Under the pieces are notes generated by a model. The model was not told where the DNA came from and did not search any database. It saw only the letters and a program-made list of their open reading frames with translations. Shown piece after piece: positions 5,475 through 11,638 of a stretch of DNA of 12,097 nucleotides (its first letter is position 1; every line of letters starts with the position of its first letter). The position numbers and the translations under genes were made by a program. This DNA is from Planctomycetota bacterium. GTDB taxonomy: Bacteria > Planctomycetota > Phycisphaerae > Sedimentisphaerales > Anaerohalosphaeraceae. Where the stretch lies: positions 1 through 12,097 of the forward strand of contig QNBU01000008.1 of NCBI GenBank assembly GCA_003644215.1, given 5' to 3'.

Positions 5475-6134
5475 TTATTTTTTCTTTTCTTTTGACTTTT
5501 TCTTGTCTTCTTCCGGCTCGACCAGCACCTCGTCAATCAGGCCGTATGCTTTGGCTTCGTCGGCGGTCATATATTTATCGCGTTCGGTTTCTTCGCCGAT
5601 TTTTTCCGGAGTCAGACCAGTATGTTTGGCCAGCAACTCGTTGATGGTTTGCTTGGCTTTGAGAATTTCCTCGGCCTGAATGCGAATGTCCTCGGCCTGT
5701 CCCGTGACTCCGCCCCAGGGCTGATGCAGCATAACTTTCGCATGCGGCAGGGCGTGCCGGCGGCCTTTGGCGCCTGCGGCCAGAACGACTGCGGCGCCGG
5801 ACTGGGCGCGGCCGATGCAGAAAGTCGCCACCGGCGAGCCGATAAAGCGGATGGTGTCATAGATCGCCATCGTGTCATCGACGCTGCCGCCGGGGGAGTT
5901 GATGTACAGGTTAATCTCGATGCCGCGTTTGAGGTTGTCCAGATACAGCAGTTTCATAATGACTTCGGTGGCCATGCGGTAGTTGATCTCGCCGATCATA
6001 AAGACGATCCGATTATCCAGCAACAGATCGTCCAGTGTCATTTCCCGCATCCGCTGATAGCCCGGTTGCTGCATCCGCGGCTGGATTGCGTTGTTGGGTT
6101 CTTCCTGTCGTTCACCAATCAATGGATAGTGCAT
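5475..6134 (-). CDS. clpP: ATP-dependent Clp protease proteolytic subunit (second, dissimilar copy)
   Basis: A 219-residue ClpP that is the promoter-proximal gene of the pair. An N-terminal extension of about 30 residues (Gln/Pro/Met-rich) precedes MTLDDLLLDNRIVFMIGEI. The SPGGSVDDTMAIYDTI segment (80-95), MLHQPWGGVTGQA (135-147) and ERDKYMTADEAKAYGLIDEV are typical. The triad is complete: Ser112, His137 and Asp186. The nucleophile loop is unusual, however: GRAQSGAAVV in place of the common G.AASMGA, so Gln precedes Ser112 and Gly follows it. The lysine/glutamate-rich tail (EEDKKKSKEKKK) is long. Start ATG 6134 has GAGG (complement of 6141-6144) six bases upstream. The leader contains an 8-bp tandem repeat that reaches the start codon. 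With its partner it likely builds a heteromeric protease, this copy carrying the intact triad. Confidence 0.95.
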   Translation of the reverse strand: MHYPLIGERQEEPNNAIQPRMQQPGYQRMREMTLDDLLLDNRIVFMIGEINYRMATEVIMKLLYLDNLKRGIEINLYINSPGGSVDDTMAIYDTIRFIGSPVATFCIGRAQSGAAVVLAAGAKGRRHALPHAKVMLHQPWGGVTGQAEDIRIQAEEILKAKQTINELLAKHTGLTPEKIGEETERDKYMTADEAKAYGLIDEVLVEPEEDKKKSKEKKK

Positions 6135-6137
6135 ATT

Positions 6138-6193
6138 GGTCCTCGGCTCCTGTATTCTTGAGTTCTTGTGTCCTTTAGTCCTTGTGTTCTTGC
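6138..6193 (-). repeat. Degenerate 8-bp tandem repeat in the clpP leader (seven units)
   Basis: Read on the minus strand, the leader divides into successive octamers gcAAGAAC, acAAGGAC, taAAGGAC, acAAGAAC, tcAAGAAT, acAGGAgc, cgAGGACC, followed by AAT and the ATG at 6134. The last unit contains the GAGG ribosome binding site. The first five octamers fit NNARGRAY strictly; the last two are looser. The same pattern occurs before the AMMECR1 gene. Confidence 0.7.
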
Positions 6194-6407
6194 CTTATAT
6201 CGGCGTTTTGGCCCCGTTAATTCACATAAACGCTCTTGTTTTATCCAAAATTAACATTGCCCAAGGAAAACTTCTACCCGTTTATCCGCCTGTTTTCAAT
6301 AATAATCTCAACTTTTGCAAAGCCCGTCACCCATGTTAGTTTGAATTGGGTGGGTTGAACATGGAAAAAATGTCTCAAATATCCTGTAATTAGGGTCAAC
6401 AATTTAC

Positions 6408-6413
6408 TATAAT
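6408..6413 (+). promoter_or_regulatory. Candidate -10 box for the phasin-like gene
   Basis: A perfect TATAAT, 73 bp before the start codon. The expected -35 position (TGTAAT at 6385-6390) is a poor match, so this is a partial promoter call only. Confidence 0.35.
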
Positions 6414-6485
6414 GGTCGTAGAGATACAGTATGGAGAAGAAAGCTGTACATTTCATTCACCTCACACTTTGGATAGGAGAGAATT

Positions 6486-6773
6486 ATGTTTGAGACACTG
6501 GATAAAGTTATGTTAGCGGGCTTGGGTGCGATGAGTATGACGAAAGAGAAGGCCGAGCAGATTTTCGATGAATATGTCGAAAAGGGAAAGGCCCAAAAGG
6601 AGCATCGGGCGGGATTTGTGCAGGACTTGATGGATCACGCCGAAAAGGCCAAAACCGATCTGGAAAAAGTTGTTTCTGAGCAGGTTGAAAAGGCCCTTGG
6701 CAAACAGCCGCTGGCAACCAAGGACGACATCAAACGCCTCGAAGCCAAGCTGGATCAGCTACTGGCGAAGTAG
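6486..6773 (+). CDS. Phasin-like protein (PhaF/COG3937-type)
   Basis: A 95-residue, almost wholly helical, charged protein. The N-terminal segment MFETLDKVMLAGLGAMSMTKEKAEQIFDEYVEKGK, with a short amphipathic hydrophobic stretch at 8-17 followed by a Lys/Glu-rich helix, is characteristic of the small 'polyhydroxyalkanoate synthesis regulator phasin' family. The C-terminal KDDIKRLEAKLDQLLAK (79-95) is a leucine-zipper-like coiled coil, suggesting oligomerisation. Family members bind PHA granules in some bacteria, but many genomes carry this gene without PHA synthase, so a granule role here is only a possibility. AGGAGAG (6475-6481) precedes ATG 6486 at good distance. The aarF gene begins 11 bp after the stop, so the pair is almost certainly co-transcribed, hinting at a membrane- or lipid-related role. 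Confidence 0.75.
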   Translation: MFETLDKVMLAGLGAMSMTKEKAEQIFDEYVEKGKAQKEHRAGFVQDLMDHAEKAKTDLEKVVSEQVEKALGKQPLATKDDIKRLEAKLDQLLAK

Positions 6774-6784
6774 GAAAAAGTCCT

Positions 6785-8479
6785 ATGCGAAATCCGTTTT
6801 TCCGAATCAAGCGGACTTATACGCATTTGGTGCGCTACCGTCGTATTATGGGCGTGCTGATGAAGTATGGGTTTGAAGAGATGGCCGGGGTCTTTGCCCG
6901 TCGCCTGAAGGTGGGTCTCGGCTCCAAAGGACTGCCGACGACGCGAATGCAGAATCTGGCTCAGACTTCGTTGCCGCAGCGAATGCGGATGGCGGCCGAA
7001 GAATTGGGGCCGACCTTTATCAAACTGGGCCAAATGCTTAGCACTCGCCCGGACCTGATTCCTCACGAATATGTCAGTGAGTTGGAGCGGCTTCAGGATA
7101 GTGTCGCGCCGGAAAAATATGAAGCCATTCGCAATGCCGTCAAACAACAGTTGGGAGCGTTTCCGGAGGATATTTTCGAGACATTTGATCCCGTCCCGCT
7201 CGCCGCGGCCAGCATTGCTCAGGTGCATCGGGTTCGCACAAAAGAAGGCCGCGAGGGGGTTGTCAAAATCCGCCGACCGGGCATCGTCAAGACCATCCAT
7301 ACAGATATGGAGATGATTCAAGATATCGCGGCCCTGGTGAAGTTGCATCTGGGCAGACAGAGTACGATTGATCCGGTGCGTATGGTTAGCGAGTTCACCC
7401 AAGCCGTAACAAAGGAAGTGGATTTCGCCAATGAACGCCGCAACCAGCAGCGGTTTTTCAATAATTTCGCTGACGATTCGACAGTGCATGTTCCGGAAGT
7501 GTTTGAGGCCTATTGCTCTGACGGCATTTTAACAATGGAGTTTATTGGCGGCGTCAAACCCAGTTATATCGATCAGTTGAAAAATGCCGGACTGGACCCG
7601 ACGACCGTCGCGGCGAGAGGGGCTGATTTTGTGCTCAAGCAGGTGTTTGATGACGGGTTTTTCCATACCGACCCGCATCCTGGAAACTTTTTGATCCTAC
7701 CAGGTAATGTTCTGGCGCCGCTGGATTTTGGGCAGGTGGGGCGGCTGACCCGACAGGATAGGGTATTGCTGCAATACATTGCTCTTTCAGTTGTCGATGG
7801 CGATGCGAGCAAGATCATTCAGGGTCTTGAAGGGGGACAGATGCTGGCTGATGAAACGGATATAGCCGAACTGACCCGCGACCTCGAAGAAATTCTCAGT
7901 GACTATGCGAACCTCCCGCTCAAGGATATTCCATTTGGCGAGGCGCTGCGACGGGCCTTTGATGTGATTCGCCGGCACTATATCAAGCCGCCGCGTGATT
8001 TTACGCTGATGCTCAAGAGTTTGATGACGATTGAGGCGTTTGCGACGGATCTGAATACGGAGTTCCAGATTATTGACAGCTTAAAACCTTATGCCCGTAA
8101 GTTTGCCCTCCAGCAGGTTAGTCCGGAAAACCTGTTTCGTCAACTGCGAAAGGCGACGCGCGGCGCTGGTGAGCTGGCCGCTCGGTTTCCGGAGGATGCC
8201 GCAGCAATCATCGGTAAGTTCCGGCGGGGCAATTTCAAGATGCATGTCTATCACGACCACCTCGAAGAACTGGAGCAAACACTGGATAATAGCTCCAACC
8301 GCATTTCGTTTGCGGTCATCATCGCGGCGTTGTTAATCGCATCAAGTTTACTGGTGTCGCAGACCGGCGATATCCTGGGGATTGTTAGTTTGCAGACGCT
8401 GGGCGCTATCGGATACTTGACCGCAGCGGTCATGGGCGTCTGGCTGCTGGCGTCCATCATCCGCCACCGACGCTTCTGA
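6785..8479 (+). CDS. AarF/UbiB/ABC1-family atypical protein kinase
   Basis: A 564-residue UbiB-family protein, the usual length for this group. UbiB supports quinone synthesis and lipid extraction from membranes; the physiological substrate is not settled. The family motifs are in order: the KxGQ motif LGPTFIKLGQMLSTRPDLIP (74-93) in the N-terminal extension, the Ala-rich loop LAAASIAQVH (139-148) replacing a Gly-rich P-loop, VVKIRRPG (159-166) with Lys161, EVDFANER (211-218), MEFIGG (251-256), catalytic HTDPHPGN (294-301) and metal-binding DFG (314-316). Two C-terminal membrane helices (about 508-524 and 537-557) end in RHRRF, also typical. ATG 6785 is preceded by AGGAAAAAG. No ubiquinone or menaquinone genes are in the window; the upstream phasin-like gene is its only evident partner. 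Confidence 0.93.
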   Translation: MRNPFFRIKRTYTHLVRYRRIMGVLMKYGFEEMAGVFARRLKVGLGSKGLPTTRMQNLAQTSLPQRMRMAAEELGPTFIKLGQMLSTRPDLIPHEYVSELERLQDSVAPEKYEAIRNAVKQQLGAFPEDIFETFDPVPLAAASIAQVHRVRTKEGREGVVKIRRPGIVKTIHTDMEMIQDIAALVKLHLGRQSTIDPVRMVSEFTQAVTKEVDFANERRNQQRFFNNFADDSTVHVPEVFEAYCSDGILTMEFIGGVKPSYIDQLKNAGLDPTTVAARGADFVLKQVFDDGFFHTDPHPGNFLILPGNVLAPLDFGQVGRLTRQDRVLLQYIALSVVDGDASKIIQGLEGGQMLADETDIAELTRDLEEILSDYANLPLKDIPFGEALRRAFDVIRRHYIKPPRDFTLMLKSLMTIEAFATDLNTEFQIIDSLKPYARKFALQQVSPENLFRQLRKATRGAGELAARFPEDAAAIIGKFRRGNFKMHVYHDHLEELEQTLDNSSNRISFAVIIAALLIASSLLVSQTGDILGIVSLQTLGAIGYLTAAVMGVWLLASIIRHRRF

Positions 8480-9081
8480 TCCTTTCAAAGTGGGGCGTTC
8501 TTTTAGTTCAAGGTTCAACTGGTATCAGTCCACTTACTTCCACGGATCGTCTTTCTATGTAAATGGGCTGTGTGATTTCGTCTTATAACATCCGATAAGT
8601 TTTTGGAAAACGGTGCAAGGGGGAAACTTCGCAAAAATATTCTTCGCCCTCTACATCTTGTGTGTCCCCTATCTTTTCCATGTTCACATTTGACAGGATT
8701 AAATTGGACCGGTTAGGTATTTCGGGAAGTGGATTTATAGCCCTACAAACCCCATTTTTTGTTTTATCAGACGCAACTCGTTACAAATATAGAACTTAAG
8801 AAAACTTAAGAGAAATCTGGAAAAAAATTAAGGAATGCCAACGCCTCTGTCGATACCAGTAGTGTAAGGGGCAAAACAGCCCAAAAGGCCTGGAATCAAG
8901 ACACACAACATATAGTGGTTGAGAATTAAAGCAGGCCTTGAAATGTTTGATATAGGACCCTCAAAATGGATTCGGGGGCAGCGACAACAAGAGGCAATCA
9001 TGGCTTAACAGTCCCGGTTGCTGGGCAGCGAGGAACGGCAGGACGCTGTAACTTGACTGACCATACTTTCAGGTGGATAAA
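8480..9081. other. 602-bp intergenic region without recognised gene
   Basis: No coding frame of useful size on either strand and no RNA family that I recognise. Items seen: two copies of AACTTAAG spaced exactly 10 bp apart (8793-8800, 8803-8810); a small GGGC/GCCC hairpin (8877-8882); inverted AAGGCCTG/CAGGCCTT arms (8885-8892, 8932-8939), each itself containing AGGCCT; and a GC-rich stretch at about 9014-9050 that could fold imperfectly. A TAAA-N18-GATATA arrangement near 8927-8954 vaguely resembles a sigma-28 promoter but lacks the GCC of that consensus. The length and internal structure suggest a regulated leader or an unrecognised small RNA before the FlgM-like gene. Confidence 0.4.
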
Positions 9082-9381
9082 ATGAAAACAACAAAAGACA
9101 CACAATCAGACAATGTCAAGAGGTATGAAGAACTGATCAGGACGGCGGACCGGATGGATCTTTCTTTTCTGGAAGAGACAGAAACCGATGTCCTCGTGGA
9201 AAAGCTTTTTGACAGTATGCAGTGCAGTCCGTTGGGCCGCTTGCTGAAAGTTATTTCCACGCTGCCGGAAGTTCGGGTTGAAAAGGTCGAACATGCCCGG
9301 CGAGAGGTCCAACTGTCGGATGAATGTCTGGAATCAAAAATGGACCTCGCTCTGGACCGCGTCCTCGAAGAATTGATTTGA
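9082..9381 (+). CDS. FlgM-like small protein (putative anti-sigma-28 factor)
   Basis: A 99-residue acidic helical protein. The C-terminal half LPEVRVEKVEHARREVQLSDECLESKMDLALDRVLEELI (61-99) has the layout of FlgM: a dVR.eKV.e.r..i segment, then a short gap, then an amphipathic helix that would contact sigma-28. The usual GTY word between the helices is missing, replaced by VQLSDEC. The N-terminal half (1-60) is not recognisable. ATG 9082 was chosen because AGGTGG lies five bases upstream; an in-frame GTG at 9075-9073 overlaps that ribosome binding site. If it is FlgM, it would hold FliA until the flagellar hook is complete. No flagellar genes are in the window, so the call is tentative. The gene converges with spoVG across a 94-bp gap holding nothing recognisable. 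Confidence 0.5.
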   Translation: MKTTKDTQSDNVKRYEELIRTADRMDLSFLEETETDVLVEKLFDSMQCSPLGRLLKVISTLPEVRVEKVEHARREVQLSDECLESKMDLALDRVLEELI

Positions 9382-9475
9382 GCAACAGCTTCCTCTTGCA
9401 GGGGCTACCACTGCCATACTCGGAGTACATCCCTATCAGCGCGACCGCGACGAGGGAGGTCCTACAACATCTCCG

Positions 9476-9910
9476 TTAATGGTCGCCGTGCGAGGCGCCG
9501 TCATCATCCAGTTCAACCGGTTTGTAGTCCGGATGTTGCGAGCGTTCCAACTCTTCATTAAATGCCGCAAGAATTGTTTCTTGTATCCTCTTTCGGCATG
9601 AGGCGTTGATCGGGTGGGCGATGTCGGCATGCAACTTCAAATGCCCGTGAGCATCCGGTTTGACGCGGTTTTCCGGTAATTTGCCGCCACAGTTGGTGCA
9701 GAACTTTGCCCGGAGATGATTTTTGCCGCCGCACTTGCCGCAATGGTCGCTCATCTTTCGAGAGGGCATTGCAACAAACAACCCGCCGGTGCCTTCGATG
9801 ATCTTGACATCCCGAATGACAAACTCGTTGTCAAGGGTCATCGAACAGAACGCTTTGAGCCGATCATCCTGATTGGCTACCAGTTTGACTCTGACTTCGC
9901 TGATTTCCAT
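9476..9910 (-). CDS. spoVG: SpoVG-family protein with inserted zinc ribbon
   Basis: A 144-residue SpoVG homolog; ordinary SpoVG is about 85-100 residues. SpoVG binds nucleic acid and influences septation, sporulation and virulence gene expression in Firmicutes; its role elsewhere is little known. The N-terminal core MEISEVRVKLV...LKAFCSMTLDNEFVIRDVKII (1-38) and GLFVAMPSRK (43-52) match, as does DIAHPINA...R..IQ..I (96-113). Between them is an insert of about 43 residues with a Cys4 zinc ribbon: CGKC (57-60) and CTNC (71-74), then a basic, His-rich linker. In ordinary SpoVG only a few residues join these two parts. GAGG stands 8 bases before ATG 9910. The gene starts 21 bp after ispE on the same strand, so the two form an operon. 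The C-terminus is acidic and His-rich (ELDDDGASHGDH). Confidence 0.88.
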   Translation of the reverse strand: MEISEVRVKLVANQDDRLKAFCSMTLDNEFVIRDVKIIEGTGGLFVAMPSRKMSDHCGKCGGKNHLRAKFCTNCGGKLPENRVKPDAHGHLKLHADIAHPINASCRKRIQETILAAFNEELERSQHPDYKPVELDDDGASHGDH

Positions 9911-9931
9911 TTTGACTGCCTCATGAAAAAA

Positions 9932-10840
9932 TTACCATCTATTGTTGTAGATAACTCTGCTTTCGCAGTTGTATTTTTTCTTCATATATTCCTGCACTTG
10001 CAAGAACTCTTCAAACAGCTCCGGAACCAGCATATACATCGCCGACCCGCTGCCGCTGAGGCAAACTTTCAAATTACAAAGTCGTTCGCAGTCCTGTTTG
10101 ATCCGCTCCAGTTGAGGGTACAGGTCAAAACAGCTTTCTGAAAGCATATTTGCGCATATTTTGGCTACAGAATCAATGCTCTTTTTTTGTAAAAGAGGAT
10201 TTATTTTTTTAGAAAGTTGACGGTATTCTATCTTGTTATGGTGGTAATTTCCGTAAACATCTTTTGTTGATACACTTATGTCCGGCATCAGCAGGATTGC
10301 CGAAAAGCCGCATTTTTTATGGATTTCTTCGATTTGTTCGCCGCGACCGGAGCAAAACGCCAAAGGTCCGCCGAGAAAAAAATTGATGTCGCTGCCGAGT
10401 GAGGCGCAGATTTCATTGAGAACCGAGTCGGGTTGGTTGAGATTTGCGAATCGATTCAGACCCATCAGCGCCGCAGCAGCATCCGAACTGGCGCTTCCCA
10501 GACCGGTTCCGGCGGGGATATTTTTTGTTAGGGTTACACGAACCGCAGGTGTTTTTCCGGCCCGCTCGTACAGCATTTGGCACCCGCGATACACCAGATT
10601 TTTCTCGCCGTCCGGCGCCCAGTGCGAGCCGGTGCAGATCAGGTCAATACCGTCCGTTTGTGCCGGCTCGAATAACAACTCATCGTACCAGTTGATCTTG
10701 GCCATGACCGTTTCGATACCGTGGAACCCATCTGGTCGTTTTCCGGTGATCAGCAGGGATAGATTGATCTTAGCGGGCGCACGAACCACAAGTCCGGCAA
10801 CGGTGTCTTCAAACTGCTCCAGTGTTTCTGCCTGCTTCAT
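9932..10840 (-). CDS. ispE: 4-diphosphocytidyl-2-C-methyl-D-erythritol kinase
   Basis: A 302-residue GHMP kinase that phosphorylates the 2-hydroxyl of CDP-methylerythritol with ATP in the MEP pathway to isopentenyl diphosphate. Motif 1 VRAPAKINLSL (19-29) carries the conserved Lys24. The ATP-binding glycine/serine loop PAGTGLGSASSDAAAAL is at 109-125. LGSDINFFL (148-156) carries the presumed catalytic Asp151, followed by GPLAFCSGRGE. The C-terminal GHMP motif VCLSGSGSAMYML is near 257-269. The frame runs upstream to 10972, but that would overlap the divergent membrane gene. ATG 10840 gives a normal family length; its ribosome binding site is weak (GAG seven bases upstream, AAGGA farther). A predicted promoter lies just upstream. 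It is followed closely by spoVG. Confidence 0.92.
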   Translation of the reverse strand: MKQAETLEQFEDTVAGLVVRAPAKINLSLLITGKRPDGFHGIETVMAKINWYDELLFEPAQTDGIDLICTGSHWAPDGEKNLVYRGCQMLYERAGKTPAVRVTLTKNIPAGTGLGSASSDAAAALMGLNRFANLNQPDSVLNEICASLGSDINFFLGGPLAFCSGRGEQIEEIHKKCGFSAILLMPDISVSTKDVYGNYHHNKIEYRQLSKKINPLLQKKSIDSVAKICANMLSESCFDLYPQLERIKQDCERLCNLKVCLSGSGSAMYMLVPELFEEFLQVQEYMKKKYNCESRVIYNNRW

Positions 10841-10856
10841 AAGATGCTCGGAATCC

Positions 10857-10885
10857 TTGACTTTAACGAACATTAAATATATCAT
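10857..10885 (+). promoter_or_regulatory. Sigma-70-type promoter for the DedA-family gene
   Basis: TTGACT (10857-10862), 17-bp spacer, TATCAT (10880-10885): five of six matches in each box. Predicted start near 10892, leaving a leader of about 36 bases. It overlaps the oppositely directed ispE promoter. Confidence 0.5.
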
Positions 10886-10905
10886 CAGGCGGTACTGCAA
10901 ATCAA
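10876..10905 (-). promoter_or_regulatory. Sigma-70-type promoter for ispE-spoVG
   Basis: On the minus strand, TTGATT (complement of 10900-10905), 18-bp spacer, TATATT (complement of 10876-10881). The expected start is near 10869, about 29 bases before ATG 10840. Confidence 0.4.
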
Positions 10906-10927
10906 CAACTTTTTTTGAGAGGCGAAT

Positions 10928-11575
10928 ATGGCCGAACAGACGAATGAGCAGGTTACCTGGTGGCACTGGCATCGTAAACTATATAATTGGGTTGTTCACT
11001 GGGCCGATACACGGTTTGGCGTTCTGGCGCTGATTGTCCTTGCAATCACGGAGCCGATTTGTGTGCCGATCCCGGCCGATGTGTTGGTCATCGGTCTTTG
11101 TATGGGCAGGCCGAAAAACTCCATAAAATACGGTTTATTGTGTTCTGTTTTCTCGGTAACAGGCGGAACGATTGCGTTCTCTCTCGGTCTGGCAATCGGA
11201 CCGGAAAGAGTTGTGCATTTCTTTGATGTGTTAAGCGTCGGGCCGATTCAATTAGCCGACAAGGCGCAGCAGGCGTTGGAACTTTACCAGCGATACGACT
11301 CCTGGGCGATTGCAATCTCAGCGCTGACCCCGGTTCCGTATATGCTTTTTAGCTGGCTGGGAGGGATGGCAGAAGTTTCCCTGCTTAAATTTATTGGCAT
11401 CAGCATCATTTTTCGAACATTGCGATTCGGCAGCGAGGGCCTGCTTTTTTACTTATTTGGTGAAAAAGCCCGTCGCCTGATCGAAAAATATTTCAATATC
11501 GCCACCGTTGTTGTTATTTTGTTACTTATCGTGCTTGTGTTCGTCATGAAAAAGATTTCTCATCTATTCAGTTGA
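10928..11575 (+). CDS. DedA/YqaA-type (SNARE-associated/VTT domain) inner-membrane protein
   Basis: A 215-residue polytopic membrane protein of the DedA superfamily, short YqaA-like branch. Relatives include undecaprenyl-phosphate and phospholipid transporters, but a substrate cannot be read from this sequence. Visible parts: a first membrane segment with the conserved acidic residue and proline-rich re-entrant turn TEPICVPIPADVLVIG (41-56), the glycine-rich helix SVTGGTIAFSLGLAIG (76-91), a second re-entrant-like segment ALTPVPYMLFSWLGG (132-146), conserved arginines Arg163 and Arg166 in FRTLRFG, and a C-terminal helix (about 190-207). The N-terminal 20 residues are Trp/His-rich. GAGAGG (10917-10922) is five bases before ATG 10928. 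It is divergent from ispE and 63 bp upstream of the AMMECR1 gene on the same strand. Confidence 0.85.
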   Translation: MAEQTNEQVTWWHWHRKLYNWVVHWADTRFGVLALIVLAITEPICVPIPADVLVIGLCMGRPKNSIKYGLLCSVFSVTGGTIAFSLGLAIGPERVVHFFDVLSVGPIQLADKAQQALELYQRYDSWAIAISALTPVPYMLFSWLGGMAEVSLLKFIGISIIFRTLRFGSEGLLFYLFGEKARRLIEKYFNIATVVVILLLIVLVFVMKKISHLFS

Positions 11576-11593
11576 AATGGCTGCATCATTAAA

Positions 11594-11633
11594 TCAAGTA
11601 TACAAGAATACAGGTATGTAGGAATATAAGGGA
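11594..11633 (+). repeat. Degenerate 8-bp tandem repeat in the AMMECR1 gene leader (five units)
   Basis: Successive octamers tcAAGTAT, acAAGAAT, acAGGTAT, gtAGGAAT, atAAGGGA, then ATTTG and the ATG at 11639. The last unit supplies the AAGGGA ribosome binding site. The same period and near-identical units (acAAGAAT, tcAAGAAT, acAGGA) occur in the clpP leader at 6138-6193. Confidence 0.7.
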
Positions 11634-11638
11634 ATTTG

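Larger units (their letters stand above)
6135..6485. other. 351-bp divergent intergenic region (clpP operon / phasin-like gene)
   Basis: No gene is visible here. The clpP side (6138-6193) is filled by an 8-bp tandem repeat. A weak minus-strand -10-like TATAAG (complement of 6194-6199) lies just outside the repeat but lacks a good -35 at normal spacing. The middle (about 6200-6400) is AT-rich without recognised structure. The right part carries a perfect TATAAT (6408-6413) that could serve the phasin-like gene. Confidence 0.5.

Noticed and set aside
5622..6161. 179-codon plus-strand open frame across the second clpP
   Set aside because: Antisense to a certain ClpP gene; the translation is compositionally odd and matches nothing.
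6755..7489. 244-codon open frame on the minus strand inside the kinase gene
   Set aside because: It lies antisense to a strongly conserved UbiB-family protein with all motifs in place, shows no recognisable domain, and has no ribosome binding site of note. It is a by-product of codon bias.
8885..8939. Inverted AAGGCCTG / CAGGCCTT arms as a stem-loop or operator
   Set aside because: Each arm is itself an AGGCCT palindrome, so the pairing is partly automatic; 39 bases separate them and nothing supports a stem.
8927..8954. Sigma-28 promoter before the FlgM-like gene
   Set aside because: TAAA and GATA are at the right distance but the GCC of the -10 element is TTT, and many such matches are expected in an AT-rich gap.
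9073..9081. GTG start three codons before the FlgM-like ATG
   Set aside because: The GTG is part of the AGGTGG ribosome binding site for ATG 9082.
9053..9081. TTGACT-N17-GATAAA as a promoter for the FlgM-like gene
   Set aside because: Transcription would begin inside the gene, yet a good ribosome binding site lies upstream of the ATG, so the transcript must start earlier.
10841..10972. Upstream extension of ispE by 44 codons
   Set aside because: It would overlap the divergent DedA gene by 45 bp, run through both predicted promoters, and make the enzyme longer than its family. ATG 10840 fits better.
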